Under the pieces are notes generated by a model. The model worked only from the letters and a program-made list of their open reading frames with translations. It made no database searches and was not told the origin of the DNA. Source: Alphaproteobacteria bacterium (lineage in GTDB: Bacteria; Pseudomonadota; Alphaproteobacteria; RF32; CAG-239). From it: a stretch of DNA of 8,788 nt. Made by a program: the position numbers and the translations under genes. The stretch covers positions 1 through 8,788 of the forward strand of contig JAFTNB010000097.1 of the NCBI GenBank assembly GCA_017452115.1, given 5' to 3'. Below, piece by piece: positions 1 through 6,247 of the stretch. How positions within the stretch are numbered: the first letter of the stretch is position 1; each line of letters opens with the position of its first letter.

Positions 1-359
1 TGTAATGCAGCCAAAGTTTTTATTAGGTTTTCATCTTGAGTTGTAAATTCAGTTTCTGCTTTTTGTAAAGAAGATTTAAGAATTTCTAATTGTGCTTCCA
101 TTTTAGATAATTTATCTTCATTATTTTGGATTTTTCTTGCTGCTTTAATCATTTCCTGACTAACCATCGTTAATTCCATGTTAATCTGATTAGCTTGCGC
201 TTGTAATTTACGGTGTTTTATGTTTTGCAGCTCAACTTCTTTTTCTACTCTGGCTAAATCTTGTTTAGAAACAGTTTCTGCCGCTGCCGGAGAGTATTCT
301 GCCCCCAAGAGCAGAATACAACCCAACAAAAATACTGCAGCGGTAGAAAGTTTATTCAT
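1..359 (-). CDS. envC: EnvC-like murein hydrolase activator, N-terminal part (cut by window start)
   Basis: Only the first 119 codons are visible. They begin at an ATG one base after the gpmI stop codon, with an AGGA ribosome site inside the last gpmI codons. Residues 1 to about 27 form a signal peptide: MNK, a hydrophobic core, then a small-residue end (SPAAA). A Leu-Leu-Gly-Cys at residues 11-14 resembles a lipobox, but the hydrophobic stretch continues past it, so ordinary signal peptidase cleavage seems likelier. Residues 28-119 are rich in Gln, Lys, Glu and Leu in a heptad-like pattern typical of a long periplasmic coiled coil. EnvC proteins have this layout, with a C-terminal LytM-type domain that activates cell-wall amidases at the division site. 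That domain would lie outside the window. Placement directly after gpmI matches a gene order I know from many proteobacteria. The family call is therefore partly from context; another coiled-coil exported protein is possible. Confidence 0.65.
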   Translation of the reverse strand, partial: MNKLSTAAVFLLGCILLLGAEYSPAAAETVSKQDLARVEKEVELQNIKHRKLQAQANQINMELTMVSQEMIKAARKIQNNEDKLSKMEAQLEILKSSLQKAETEFTTQDENLIKTLAAL

Positions 360-360
360 T

Positions 361-1896
361 TTAGTTCCTGATTAATAATGATTTTCCTGTCATTTCTGAA
401 GGTTGTTCAATGTTTAGCAAGTCAAGCATTGTTGGTGCAATATCTGCTAATCGACCGTCTTTAATTGCACAAACTCCGCTCTTGTCGTTAACCAAAATAG
501 CAGGCACGCTGCCTACAGTGTGAGCTGTATATGGTTCACCGGTTTTTTCATCAATCATTTTTTCAACATTGCCATGATCTGCAGTAACAATCATTACACC
601 GCCGACATTTTTGATAGCAGTTTCAACTTTGCCTAAACATTCGTCAACTGCTGCAACTGCTTTAAGTGCAGCTTCCATAACACCGGTATGCCCAACCATA
701 TCACCATTGGCATAATTACAGATAATTACATCAAAACGTTTATCTTCAATAGCCTTAACTAATTGTTCTGTTACTTCATATACCGACATTTCAGGTTTGA
801 GATCGTAAGTTGCAACTTTGGGACTTGCAATTAGAATTCTTTCTTCTCCTTTGAACTCTCTTTCTTCTCCACCGTTAAAGAAGAAAGTAACATGAGCATA
901 TTTCTCTGTTTCAGCAATTCTTAATTGCGTCAAACCATGTTCAGCTACTACTTCACCTAAAATATGTGTAAGTGCTTCCGGAGGATACATTGTTTCCATA
1001 AAACGCTGTTGATCTGCAGCATATTCAGTCATTCCGACATGTTTAGAAAATTTGATGATTTTTTTACGAACAAATCCGGAAAATTCACTATCAGCTAAAG
1101 CATAAAGAATTTCTCTGGCTCTATCCGCTCTAAAGTTGGCCATCAAAACAGCATCTCCGTCCTGCATTCCTTTATAATCGCCGATTACACATGGAACAAC
1201 AAATTCATCAGTTATTTTATTTGCATAAGAAGTTTTAATTGCATCATCAGCTGTATCATAACGAACACCATCAGCTTCAACCATATTATTATATGCGAGT
1301 TCAACTCTATCCCAGCGTTTATCTCTATCCATCGCATAGAAACGACCTGAAATTGTTGCAATTTTTACATTTTTCAAATCAGCAATGGCATTTTCAAAAT
1401 CCTGCAAAAATTTTTCTGCAGATGATGGAGGTGTATCTCGTCCGTCTAAAAAGGCATGAACAGCAACATTAATATTGTTGTCATTTAAAATTTCGCATAA
1501 AGCTTCAATATGCTGTTGTGAAGAATGAACACCGCCGGGGGACATCAAACCCATAACATGAGCTGTTTTTCCATTTTGTTTAAGTTCATTAATCATACTG
1601 ACCAAAACCGGATTTTCATTGATGCTTCCGTCTTTAATTGCTAAATCAATCTTTGGTAAATCCTGCATAACTACTCTTCCGGCACCAAGGTTGGTATGAC
1701 CGACTTCTGAATTACCCATTTGACCATCCGGTAACCCTACTGCTAAACCGGATGTTTCAATCAAACAATGCGGATTATTTTCATACATTCTATGCCAATT
1801 AGGTGTGTTGCCATTTTCAATAGCGTTATCAGGAGTTTTAGGGCTGCGATATCCCCATCCGTCTAAAATCATTAGTAATACAGGTTTTTGAGTCAT
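361..1896 (-). CDS. gpmI: 2,3-bisphosphoglycerate-independent phosphoglycerate mutase
   Basis: This cytosolic enzyme interconverts 3- and 2-phosphoglycerate in glycolysis and gluconeogenesis, using two metal ions (usually Mn2+) and a phosphoserine intermediate. At 511 residues it has the normal length and appears complete. The alkaline-phosphatase-type metal site is visible: Asp12 in LDGWG, the nucleophile Ser63 in MGNSEVGHTN, Asp399 and His403 in NGDMVGH, Asp440 and His441 in TADHGN, and His459 in TAHT. The inserted phosphotransferase domain contributes His124 (GGVHSS), Asp151 and Arg153 (DGRDTPP), and the NFRADR segment at 254-259. Lys332 lies in ETEKYAHVTFF. An AAGGA ribosome site sits 9 nt before the ATG. 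The EnvC-like gene follows after 1 nt, so the two are probably co-transcribed; the penicillin-binding protein gene lies 86 nt upstream. No anomalies were seen. Confidence 0.97.
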   Translation of the reverse strand: MTQKPVLLMILDGWGYRSPKTPDNAIENGNTPNWHRMYENNPHCLIETSGLAVGLPDGQMGNSEVGHTNLGAGRVVMQDLPKIDLAIKDGSINENPVLVSMINELKQNGKTAHVMGLMSPGGVHSSQQHIEALCEILNDNNINVAVHAFLDGRDTPPSSAEKFLQDFENAIADLKNVKIATISGRFYAMDRDKRWDRVELAYNNMVEADGVRYDTADDAIKTSYANKITDEFVVPCVIGDYKGMQDGDAVLMANFRADRAREILYALADSEFSGFVRKKIIKFSKHVGMTEYAADQQRFMETMYPPEALTHILGEVVAEHGLTQLRIAETEKYAHVTFFFNGGEEREFKGEERILIASPKVATYDLKPEMSVYEVTEQLVKAIEDKRFDVIICNYANGDMVGHTGVMEAALKAVAAVDECLGKVETAIKNVGGVMIVTADHGNVEKMIDEKTGEPYTAHTVGSVPAILVNDKSGVCAIKDGRLADIAPTMLDLLNIEQPSEMTGKSLLIRN

Positions 1897-1930
1897 TTGT
1901 ATTTTTCCTTATTTATTTAAAAATCAAATT

Positions 1931-1965
1931 TGCTTTTTAATATAATCAAAGATAATAAAAAAGCA
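1931..1965 (-). repeat. Imperfect inverted repeat between penicillin-binding protein gene and gpmI
   Basis: The outer arms TGCTTTTT and AAAAAGCA (1931-1938 and 1958-1965) are exact complements. The 19 nt between them pair only partly. It lies in the 86-nt gap after the penicillin-binding protein stop codon. It could be a weak terminator or attenuator ahead of gpmI, but the stem is nearly all A-T and only a short interrupted T run follows on the minus strand. In such AT-rich DNA it may be chance. Confidence 0.25.
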
Positions 1966-1982
1966 CTAATTTTTTATGTTTT

Positions 1983-3800
1983 TTACCTTGTTTGTTCCAT
2001 AATTTCTTTCCATATTTTAGCTGGTAATGTTCCTCCGGTAATTCCTTTCATGGGAGAATTATCGTCATTTCCCACCCAAACAGCACAAACAATCTCATCA
2101 GTATATCCGACAAACCATGCGTCACGATAATCTTGAGTTGTACCTGTTTTTCCGGCCGCAGCAAAAGGAAGCCGAGCTGATTTTCCTGTTCCTTTTTCTA
2201 TTACATCAACCAGCATATCACCTAATAAACGGATATTTTCAGCACTTATAATACGGTTTTCCGTATCTTGTTTCCTTTCATAAATCTGATATCCGTCACG
2301 AGTATATATTTCTTTAATTGCATGCGGCCAAGTAGCATATCCTCCGTTAGCAAAAACAGAATAAGCAGTTGCAATATCAATTACTCTTACTTCAAAGCTG
2401 CCTAAAGATAATGACGGTGTGTTTCTGATAGGAGTAGTAATACCAAGACGTTTGGCATTGCGAATAATTTTCCTGCGAGAAATTTTTTCAGCCAAATTAA
2501 CCGTAGCCAGATTAAGTGATTTTGCCAAAGCTTGACGTAATGACACTTCTCCATAATATTTACGATCATAATTTTCCGGTTTCCAGTTATCAATAGAAAT
2601 CGGAATATCTTTAATCTTGTCTTCAGGTGTGTATCCTTCTTGCAAAGCTGTTAAGTATACAAAAGGTTTAAATACCGAACCGGACTGACGCAATGCCTGA
2701 GTAGCACGGTTAAATTGACTTTTGGCATAATTAACGCCGCCTACCATAGCTTTAATAGCCCCGTGCCTGTCCAAGATTACAACGGCACCATTTGTAACAT
2801 TGTATTTTGCATGTGATTTAATCATTTTTTGCAATACTTTTTCTGCATGTTGTTGCAAATCTTGATCTAGTGTCGTGTGTACATAAATATCGTTGTCACG
2901 TTCCCCGATGTAGGCATTAGTTTCTCCGTAAACCCAATCGGCAAAGTGTTTTGCACCTTCGACTTTATACGAAATTTCCGGTTTAATTGATGCTTTTATT
3001 GCTGTTTTATATTCTTTTTCAGAAATTTTATGTTCAGCAAGCATGTTTTGTAGAACAACCTTGGCTCTTGCCTCTGCTTTTTCTTCTGAAGCAATCGGAT
3101 TATAACGGGAAGGGGCTTTAAGCATACCAGCAATGACAGCCGCTTCTTTTAGCGTTAAATCTCGAGATGATTTTTGAAAATATTTTTGTGCAGCTGCTTC
3201 AATTCCATAAGTTCCAGCTCCCAAATATACACGATTGAGATACAATGTTAAAATTTGCTCTTTGCTGAATTTACGTTCTAACCAGAAAGCTAAAAGAAGT
3301 TCTTGAACTTTTCTTTGGATAGTTTTTTTTGAAGTTAAAAAAAGATTTTTTGCTGCTTGTTGAGTTATTGTACTGCCGCCTTGAGCGTATCTGCGTTTAA
3401 ACAAATTAGTTAGCATAGCACGGGTGAAAGAAATTGCATCAAATCCGAAATGTTTGTAAAAACGCCTGTCTTCTGTTGAAACAATGGCATCAACAGCGTA
3501 TTGCGGCAATTCATAACTATGTACAAATTCAGAATAAACCTGTCCAAAACTTTGGATTTCATTTCCGTTTTCAGCAATAATAGTGGTTGAGGGTTGTCTG
3601 GTGCGTGATAATACCTCATCCAAATTTGGCAAAGTAAGATAACAATATCCAATATACAAAGCCAAAAAAACAAGTGGAATCAAAAACAAAGTTATCACCA
3701 AGGGCAGAAATTTTTTTTGTTTTTTTCTTCGATTCTTAACCCTTTGTTTTGACTCTTTTTTTCGAGTCGTTTTTTGTTTTTTTGTTATTTTAGCCACCAT
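1983..3800 (-). CDS. Class A penicillin-binding protein (peptidoglycan glycosyltransferase/transpeptidase)
   Basis: This bifunctional inner-membrane enzyme polymerises lipid II glycan strands and cross-links their peptides in the periplasm. The 605-residue protein has a cytoplasmic tail (1-30) with 16 Lys/Arg, one membrane helix (about 31-55), a GT51 glycosyltransferase domain and a transpeptidase domain. GT51 motifs are catalytic Glu110 in STEDRRFYKH, GGSTITQQ at 141-148, and the RKVQELLLA and LYLNRVYLG segments. Transpeptidase motifs are Ser375/Lys378 (SVFK), Ser428-Leu-Asn430 and Lys551-Thr-Gly-Thr, so both active sites look intact. At 605 residues it is shorter than typical PBP1A or PBP1B (roughly 750-850), suggesting it lacks the extra OB-like or UB2H domains. 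The start at 3800 has AAGG 5 nt upstream. An in-frame ATG at 4016 would add 72 residues lacking a plausible domain and running antisense through the small RHH gene, so it was rejected. The subclass (PBP1A versus PBP1C or PBP2-like) is not certain. Confidence 0.93.
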   Translation of the reverse strand: MVAKITKKQKTTRKKESKQRVKNRRKKQKKFLPLVITLFLIPLVFLALYIGYCYLTLPNLDEVLSRTRQPSTTIIAENGNEIQSFGQVYSEFVHSYELPQYAVDAIVSTEDRRFYKHFGFDAISFTRAMLTNLFKRRYAQGGSTITQQAAKNLFLTSKKTIQRKVQELLLAFWLERKFSKEQILTLYLNRVYLGAGTYGIEAAAQKYFQKSSRDLTLKEAAVIAGMLKAPSRYNPIASEEKAEARAKVVLQNMLAEHKISEKEYKTAIKASIKPEISYKVEGAKHFADWVYGETNAYIGERDNDIYVHTTLDQDLQQHAEKVLQKMIKSHAKYNVTNGAVVILDRHGAIKAMVGGVNYAKSQFNRATQALRQSGSVFKPFVYLTALQEGYTPEDKIKDIPISIDNWKPENYDRKYYGEVSLRQALAKSLNLATVNLAEKISRRKIIRNAKRLGITTPIRNTPSLSLGSFEVRVIDIATAYSVFANGGYATWPHAIKEIYTRDGYQIYERKQDTENRIISAENIRLLGDMLVDVIEKGTGKSARLPFAAAGKTGTTQDYRDAWFVGYTDEIVCAVWVGNDDNSPMKGITGGTLPAKIWKEIMEQTR

Positions 3801-3805
3801 ACCTG

Positions 3806-3809
3806 CCTT
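3806..3809 (-). promoter_or_regulatory. Ribosome binding site fixing the penicillin-binding protein start
   Basis: The minus strand reads AAGGCAGGT directly before ATG (3800-3798). AAGG with a 5-nt spacer supports translation beginning at 3800 with MVAKITKK rather than at the in-frame ATG 72 codons upstream. Confidence 0.65.
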
Positions 3810-3836
3810 ATAAGCACTTGCTTCGATTCGCAATTT

Positions 3837-3863
3837 GTTATAGATTCTTTTTATCAATTTCAA
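3837..3863. promoter_or_regulatory. Possible overlapping divergent promoters
   Basis: On the plus strand, TG at 3836-3837, one base, then TATAGA at 3839-3844 resembles an extended -10 box. It would start transcription near 3851, upstream of the small RHH gene. On the minus strand, TATAAC (3842-3837) lies 15 bp after TTGAAA (3863-3858), a short-spaced match upstream of the penicillin-binding protein gene. The two -10 candidates overlap. Such matches are easy to find in AT-rich DNA, so this is tentative. Confidence 0.3.
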
Positions 3864-3870
3864 TTGATAA
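3851..3870. promoter_or_regulatory. Perfect 20-bp palindrome, candidate operator
   Basis: TTATCAATT and AATTGATAA are perfect 9-bp inverted arms around a TC centre. The palindrome is in the 94-bp region between the divergent starts of the penicillin-binding protein (3800) and the RHH protein (3895). RHH proteins are dimers that commonly bind inverted repeats in their own promoters. The site would cover the start region of the RHH promoter and the -35 region of the opposing one. The palindrome is seen directly; its operator role is inferred. Confidence 0.5.
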
Positions 3871-3894
3871 CATACAAAAGTTAAGGGATAATTT

Positions 3895-4095
3895 ATGAGT
3901 GAAATTTCTATAAATATCAGCAAAGAATTACAATCTAAACTTATTAAAGTTGCAAATAAAACACACCGCACTTTTGACGAATGTGTAGAGCTTGCTCTGC
4001 GTGAATATGCAGACAATTATGATGATTTTTATAAAACGGATTTTTGCTCGGTTGATAATGCGGAAAAAGCTTTCTTTTTTGCGGCTGCGGAATAA
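3895..4095 (+). CDS. Small ribbon-helix-helix (CopG/Arc-type) DNA-binding protein
   Basis: This 66-residue protein has the layout of a ribbon-helix-helix regulator. A short beta strand (ISINIS, about 4-9) is followed by helix A (about 10-24, KELQSKLIKVANKTH) and helix B (about 26-40, TFDECVELALREYA), joined by a short turn. Such proteins dimerise through the strand, which enters the DNA major groove, and are often antitoxins or autoregulators. The C-terminal third (about 41-66) is acidic and aromatic and I do not recognise it. A strong AAGGGA ribosome site (3883-3888) lies 6 nt before the ATG. The gene diverges from the penicillin-binding protein gene across a region with a perfect palindrome. 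No toxin gene follows: the next features are a structured element and a convergent small ORF. It may therefore be a solitary regulator of itself and perhaps of its neighbour. The fold is judged by sequence pattern only. Confidence 0.75.
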   Translation: MSEISINISKELQSKLIKVANKTHRTFDECVELALREYADNYDDFYKTDFCSVDNAEKAFFFAAAE

Positions 4096-4109
4096 TAAAA
4101 AAAATAACA

Positions 4110-4182
4110 ATTATCGCCGAGAACATTTGTGTTCAAAAAAACAAAAATGTTCTCAAATAAGCTTCACTTATTTTGCGATAAT
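4110..4182. other. 73-nt element able to fold into a compact three-way junction
   Basis: Three nested or adjacent perfect inverted repeats account for almost every base. The outer stem is ATTATCGC (4110-4117) with GCGATAAT (4175-4182). Inside is a 10-bp stem, GAGAACATTT (4119-4128) with AAATGTTCTC (4145-4154), continuing after a G-A mismatch as TGTT (4130-4133) with AACA (4140-4143) around a 6-nt loop. Directly adjacent is a 7-bp stem, AAATAAG (4155-4161) with CTTATTT (4167-4173), with a 5-nt loop. Only 4118 and 4174 are unpaired at the junction. A competing small hairpin (GAACA 4121-4125 with TGTTC 4130-4134) is possible. The element lies between the convergent RHH gene and the 39-codon ORF. 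On the minus strand an eight-T run (4104-4097) follows 5 nt after the stem base, so an elaborate terminator is one reading. A small RNA or a dispersed palindromic repeat are the others. Confidence 0.6.
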
Positions 4183-4189
4183 CTACACA

Positions 4190-4205
4190 TTGCTTAAAAA
4201 AGCAA
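4190..4205. repeat. Short 6-bp hairpin after the small membrane ORF
   Basis: TTGCTT and AAGCAA are perfect arms around an AAAA loop. On the minus strand this lies 10 nt after the stop codon of the 39-codon ORF, with TTTT in the loop and no T tract after it. It may help a convergent-gene termination zone together with 4110-4182, but it is weak alone. Confidence 0.3.
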
Positions 4206-4215
4206 ACACCTACAC

Positions 4216-4335
4216 TCAATCGTATAATGGATTCCAGTAAGGATCACTAAGATGAGTGGTACGATTTCCTTTTGCGGCAATAGTACATGCTAATGCACCA
4301 AAACCGACATAGCCGAGTATAACAGCTGTAATCAT
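4216..4335 (-). CDS. Putative 39-residue single-pass membrane protein
   Basis: The minus strand encodes ATG to TGA, 39 residues. Residues 2-21 (starting ITAVILGYVGFGALAC) form one hydrophobic helix rich in Gly and Ala. It is followed by a positively charged turn (KGNR, 22-25) and a polar, aromatic tail ending DPYWNPLYD. A membrane helix with a short structured-looking tail is typical of bacterial small membrane proteins. The hydrophobic core, sharp transition and clean stop argue against a random ORF. Against it, there is no clear Shine-Dalgarno site, and an in-frame TAA five codons upstream prevents a longer version. I recognise no family. It is on the same strand as the CCA-adding enzyme gene, whose stop lies 84 nt upstream, and converges on the RHH gene. 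The helix orientation and any function are unknown. Confidence 0.5.
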   Translation of the reverse strand: MITAVILGYVGFGALACTIAAKGNRTTHLSDPYWNPLYD

Positions 4336-4419
4336 AGTAATTAAATTTTAGAAAAACATAACAATAAAAAATACAAATTTACACTACTTCATTTTTTTTA
4401 GTAATACAAGCAATTTTTT

Positions 4420-5637
4420 CTAAACAGCCATACTCAATAACTCATCTCTATTAAGAGAAAATCCACTTTCAATCCATTTATTTTCTAATTTTTTTAAGGT
4501 TAGCCCAATTTGTGCGTTTTCTTTCAGTCCTTGTGCAATCAAATCTCTGCCTTTTATTGGAAATATCGGAATTTCCATTTTTTGAATAAATTGTAATAAT
4601 TCCGAAATATTTTCAATATCTTGGTTTTGCTGAGCCATTTCTAATATGAGTTTGTGATAACAAAAATCTTTCCCCAAACGATATATCATCATCATTAAGT
4701 ATTTTTCATTCGTAAGCTGTTTTAAATCTAGATTATTGACGGCCCAACTTACAAATAACAATCGGTCTTTTTTTGATAATTTAAGACGTGTTGACAAGTT
4801 TTCTGCCAACATTTTATCTGGATTAAAACAAATAAACAACCTACGCAACCAGTTGGGTTGAAGCTGGTATTTACAACAAAGTTTAATAATAAATTCCATA
4901 TTTTCAAAATGTTTCATTTTTGGCAAAATATTATCTAAAATACCATTATCGGCCATAATTTTTGTTACTTTTGCAGCTTGGTTGGATAATAATATTTTAC
5001 TTAATTCATCACGGATACGTTCGCCAGATAATTGTTTTAATCCATCACAATTATTTTTACATGCTTTAAGTGATTTTTCATCAATTTCTCCAATTCCAAA
5101 ATCAGCATAAAAACGGAAGAAACGTAAAATCCGCAAATAATCTTCTTTAATCCTGATATTTGGATTCCCAATAAATCGAACAATTCCATTTTCTAAATCA
5201 GAAATTCCGTTATAATAATCAAATACATTTCCTTTTTCATCTGCATAAACCGCATTTATAGTCAAATCTCGGCGTGAGGCATCAATCTCCCAATCAGTAG
5301 TAAATACAACATCACTATGTCGTCCGTCAGATTTAATATCTTTGCGTAGAGAAGTTACTTCCAAAATTTTATCATTAATAACCACACCTACGGTACCAAA
5401 TTTAATTCCTATAGGTACGGTTTTTAGTCCGTGTTCGGTACAAGCCTCAACCAGTTCTTCCGGAGTTAAATCGGTTGCTAAATCCAAATCAGAACCTTCG
5501 ATTCCTCGCAAAGCATTTCTCACGGCCCCACCCACAAAACGTAAAGCTCCGCCATGATTCTCCACTGCCCGAAACAACCGAAAAATCTTCTTATCTTTAA
5601 CGATTTTGTTAATATCCAGATAGTTATCTCTAATCAT
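4420..5637 (-). CDS. cca: CCA tRNA nucleotidyltransferase
   Basis: This cytosolic enzyme adds or repairs the 3'-terminal CCA of tRNAs from CTP and ATP without a nucleic-acid template. The 405-residue protein belongs to the class II nucleotidyltransferase/poly(A) polymerase superfamily. It shows the head motif GGAVRN (36-41), the metal-binding pair Asp50 and Asp52 (SDLDLA), the LEVTSLR strand, the RRD motif (122-124, RRDLTINA) that helps select nucleotides, and EDYLRILRFFRF (165-176). A mostly helical tRNA-binding body follows. The C-terminal segment with FPIKGRDLIAQG resembles alphaproteobacterial members. A 12-codon longer start at 5673 exists, but ATG 5637 has a much better ribosome site (AAGGTGA, 7-nt spacer). 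The gene diverges from the IalB-family gene. A poly(A) polymerase is the alternative, less likely since such enzymes are mostly described in gamma- and betaproteobacteria. Confidence 0.92.
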   Translation of the reverse strand: MIRDNYLDINKIVKDKKIFRLFRAVENHGGALRFVGGAVRNALRGIEGSDLDLATDLTPEELVEACTEHGLKTVPIGIKFGTVGVVINDKILEVTSLRKDIKSDGRHSDVVFTTDWEIDASRRDLTINAVYADEKGNVFDYYNGISDLENGIVRFIGNPNIRIKEDYLRILRFFRFYADFGIGEIDEKSLKACKNNCDGLKQLSGERIRDELSKILLSNQAAKVTKIMADNGILDNILPKMKHFENMEFIIKLCCKYQLQPNWLRRLFICFNPDKMLAENLSTRLKLSKKDRLLFVSWAVNNLDLKQLTNEKYLMMMIYRLGKDFCYHKLILEMAQQNQDIENISELLQFIQKMEIPIFPIKGRDLIAQGLKENAQIGLTLKKLENKWIESGFSLNRDELLSMAV

Positions 5638-5644
5638 ATAAAAA

Positions 5645-5651
5645 TCACCTT
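5645..5651 (-). promoter_or_regulatory. Ribosome binding site fixing the cca start
   Basis: AAGGTGA on the minus strand is a near-ideal Shine-Dalgarno sequence, 7 nt before ATG 5637. The upstream in-frame ATG at 5673 has only a GGA about 15 nt away, so the shorter protein is preferred. Confidence 0.7.
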
Positions 5652-5679
5652 GCTTTTTTTGAGAAGTTAACATTTTTTA

Positions 5680-5685
5680 TATAAT
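5680..5685 (+). promoter_or_regulatory. Possible -10 box for the IalB-family/rlmN operon
   Basis: A perfect TATAAT lies 42 nt before the first candidate start codon in the 90-bp divergent gap. The nearest -35-like hexamer, TTGAGA (5659-5664), is only 15 bp upstream, shorter than the usual 17. This is a plausible promoter, but the region is so AT-rich that chance is a real alternative. Confidence 0.35.
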
Positions 5686-5727
5686 TTTCCAATATATTAT
5701 TCGTAAGTTTAATTTAATTGTGGGTAT

Positions 5728-6246
5728 ATGGCTATGAAAAAAATTTATGCAACTTTTGGATTACTGGGATTTTTATTTTCTACAACAGCTCAAGCTGCCG
5801 CACCTCAAGTATTGGGAGAATACGGTGATTGGATTGCTTATTACTATCAAGATAGAGGTGGAGTTGTTTGTTATATGGCATCAACACCAAAGAAAGATGA
5901 AGGCAAATATACCAAACGTGGTGATATTTATACTGTAATAACTCACCGTCCGGCCGAGAAAAGCTATGACGTTGTTAATATTAATGCCGGCTATACCTAT
6001 AAGCCGACATCCAAAGTCGTTGTGAAAATCGGTAATAAGAACTATACACGTCTTTTTATTGATGGAGATAAAGCTTGGGCAATTGATGAAGCTGCAGATA
6101 AGGAACTTGTAACAGCTATGAAAAGAGGAGATAGAATGATTATTACCGGAACGTCTAGTAAGGGTACTAATACTAAAGATACTTATTCTCTGAAAGGGTT
6201 TTCACAAGCATATTTAGCAATTTCTAAAAAATGTAAGAAGAAATAA
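5728..6246 (+). CDS. Invasion-associated locus B (IalB) family exported protein
   Basis: This predicted periplasmic or secreted protein of 172 residues is a small IalB-family member. The family is named after a Bartonella factor for erythrocyte invasion but is widespread in non-pathogenic alphaproteobacteria, where the function is unclear. Residues 1-24 form a signal peptide (MKK, hydrophobic core, likely cleavage after TAQA). The mature part opens with a GDWIAYYY segment and ends with YSLKGFSQAYLAISKKC, matching the family's characteristic ends. Two cysteines, Cys48 (GVVCYM) and Cys169 near the C-terminus, could form a disulfide bond. The ATG at 5734 (MKKIY) is an alternative start: the upstream GGG lies 3 nt from the first ATG but 9 nt from the second, and the shorter form has the more typical signal-peptide start. 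rlmN begins 1 nt after the stop, so the genes are coupled. Confidence 0.85.
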   Translation: MAMKKIYATFGLLGFLFSTTAQAAAPQVLGEYGDWIAYYYQDRGGVVCYMASTPKKDEGKYTKRGDIYTVITHRPAEKSYDVVNINAGYTYKPTSKVVVKIGNKNYTRLFIDGDKAWAIDEAADKELVTAMKRGDRMIITGTSSKGTNTKDTYSLKGFSQAYLAISKKCKKK

Positions 6247-6247
6247 T

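Noticed and set aside
11..359. Lipoprotein assignment for the EnvC-like protein
   Set aside because: The Leu-Leu-Gly-Cys match is inside a longer hydrophobic segment that ends with a good Ala-rich cleavage site, so an ordinary signal peptide fits better.
1239..2130. Plus-strand ORFs opposite gpmI and the penicillin-binding protein gene
   Set aside because: They are antisense shadows of strongly supported genes, with skewed composition (for example His- and Tyr-rich) and no start signals.
3801..4016. N-terminal extension of the penicillin-binding protein by 72 codons (ATG at 4016)
   Set aside because: The extension has no recognisable domain, lies antisense to the well-supported RHH gene and across the divergent promoter region, and ATG 3800 has its own ribosome site and a normal start (basic tail plus membrane helix).
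4110..4182. The structured element as a tRNA gene
   Set aside because: The length and multi-arm fold prompted the idea, but there are only two inner arms, no anticodon-arm or T-arm consensus (no GTTCRA-type sequence in the right place), and no acceptor-type 3' end.
3928..4240. Several overlapping small ORFs on both strands around the RHH gene
   Set aside because: They lie in other frames of the RHH gene and the structured element, have low-complexity composition and no ribosome sites, and show no domain pattern.
3895..4335. A type II toxin-antitoxin pair made of the RHH gene and the 39-codon ORF
   Set aside because: The genes are convergent rather than co-transcribed and are separated by a structured element; the short ORF looks like a small membrane protein, so nothing supports a pair beyond proximity.
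5638..5673. Twelve-codon longer start of cca (ATG 5673)
   Set aside because: The downstream ATG 5637 has a strong AAGGTGA site at ideal spacing, while the longer start has only a distant GGA.
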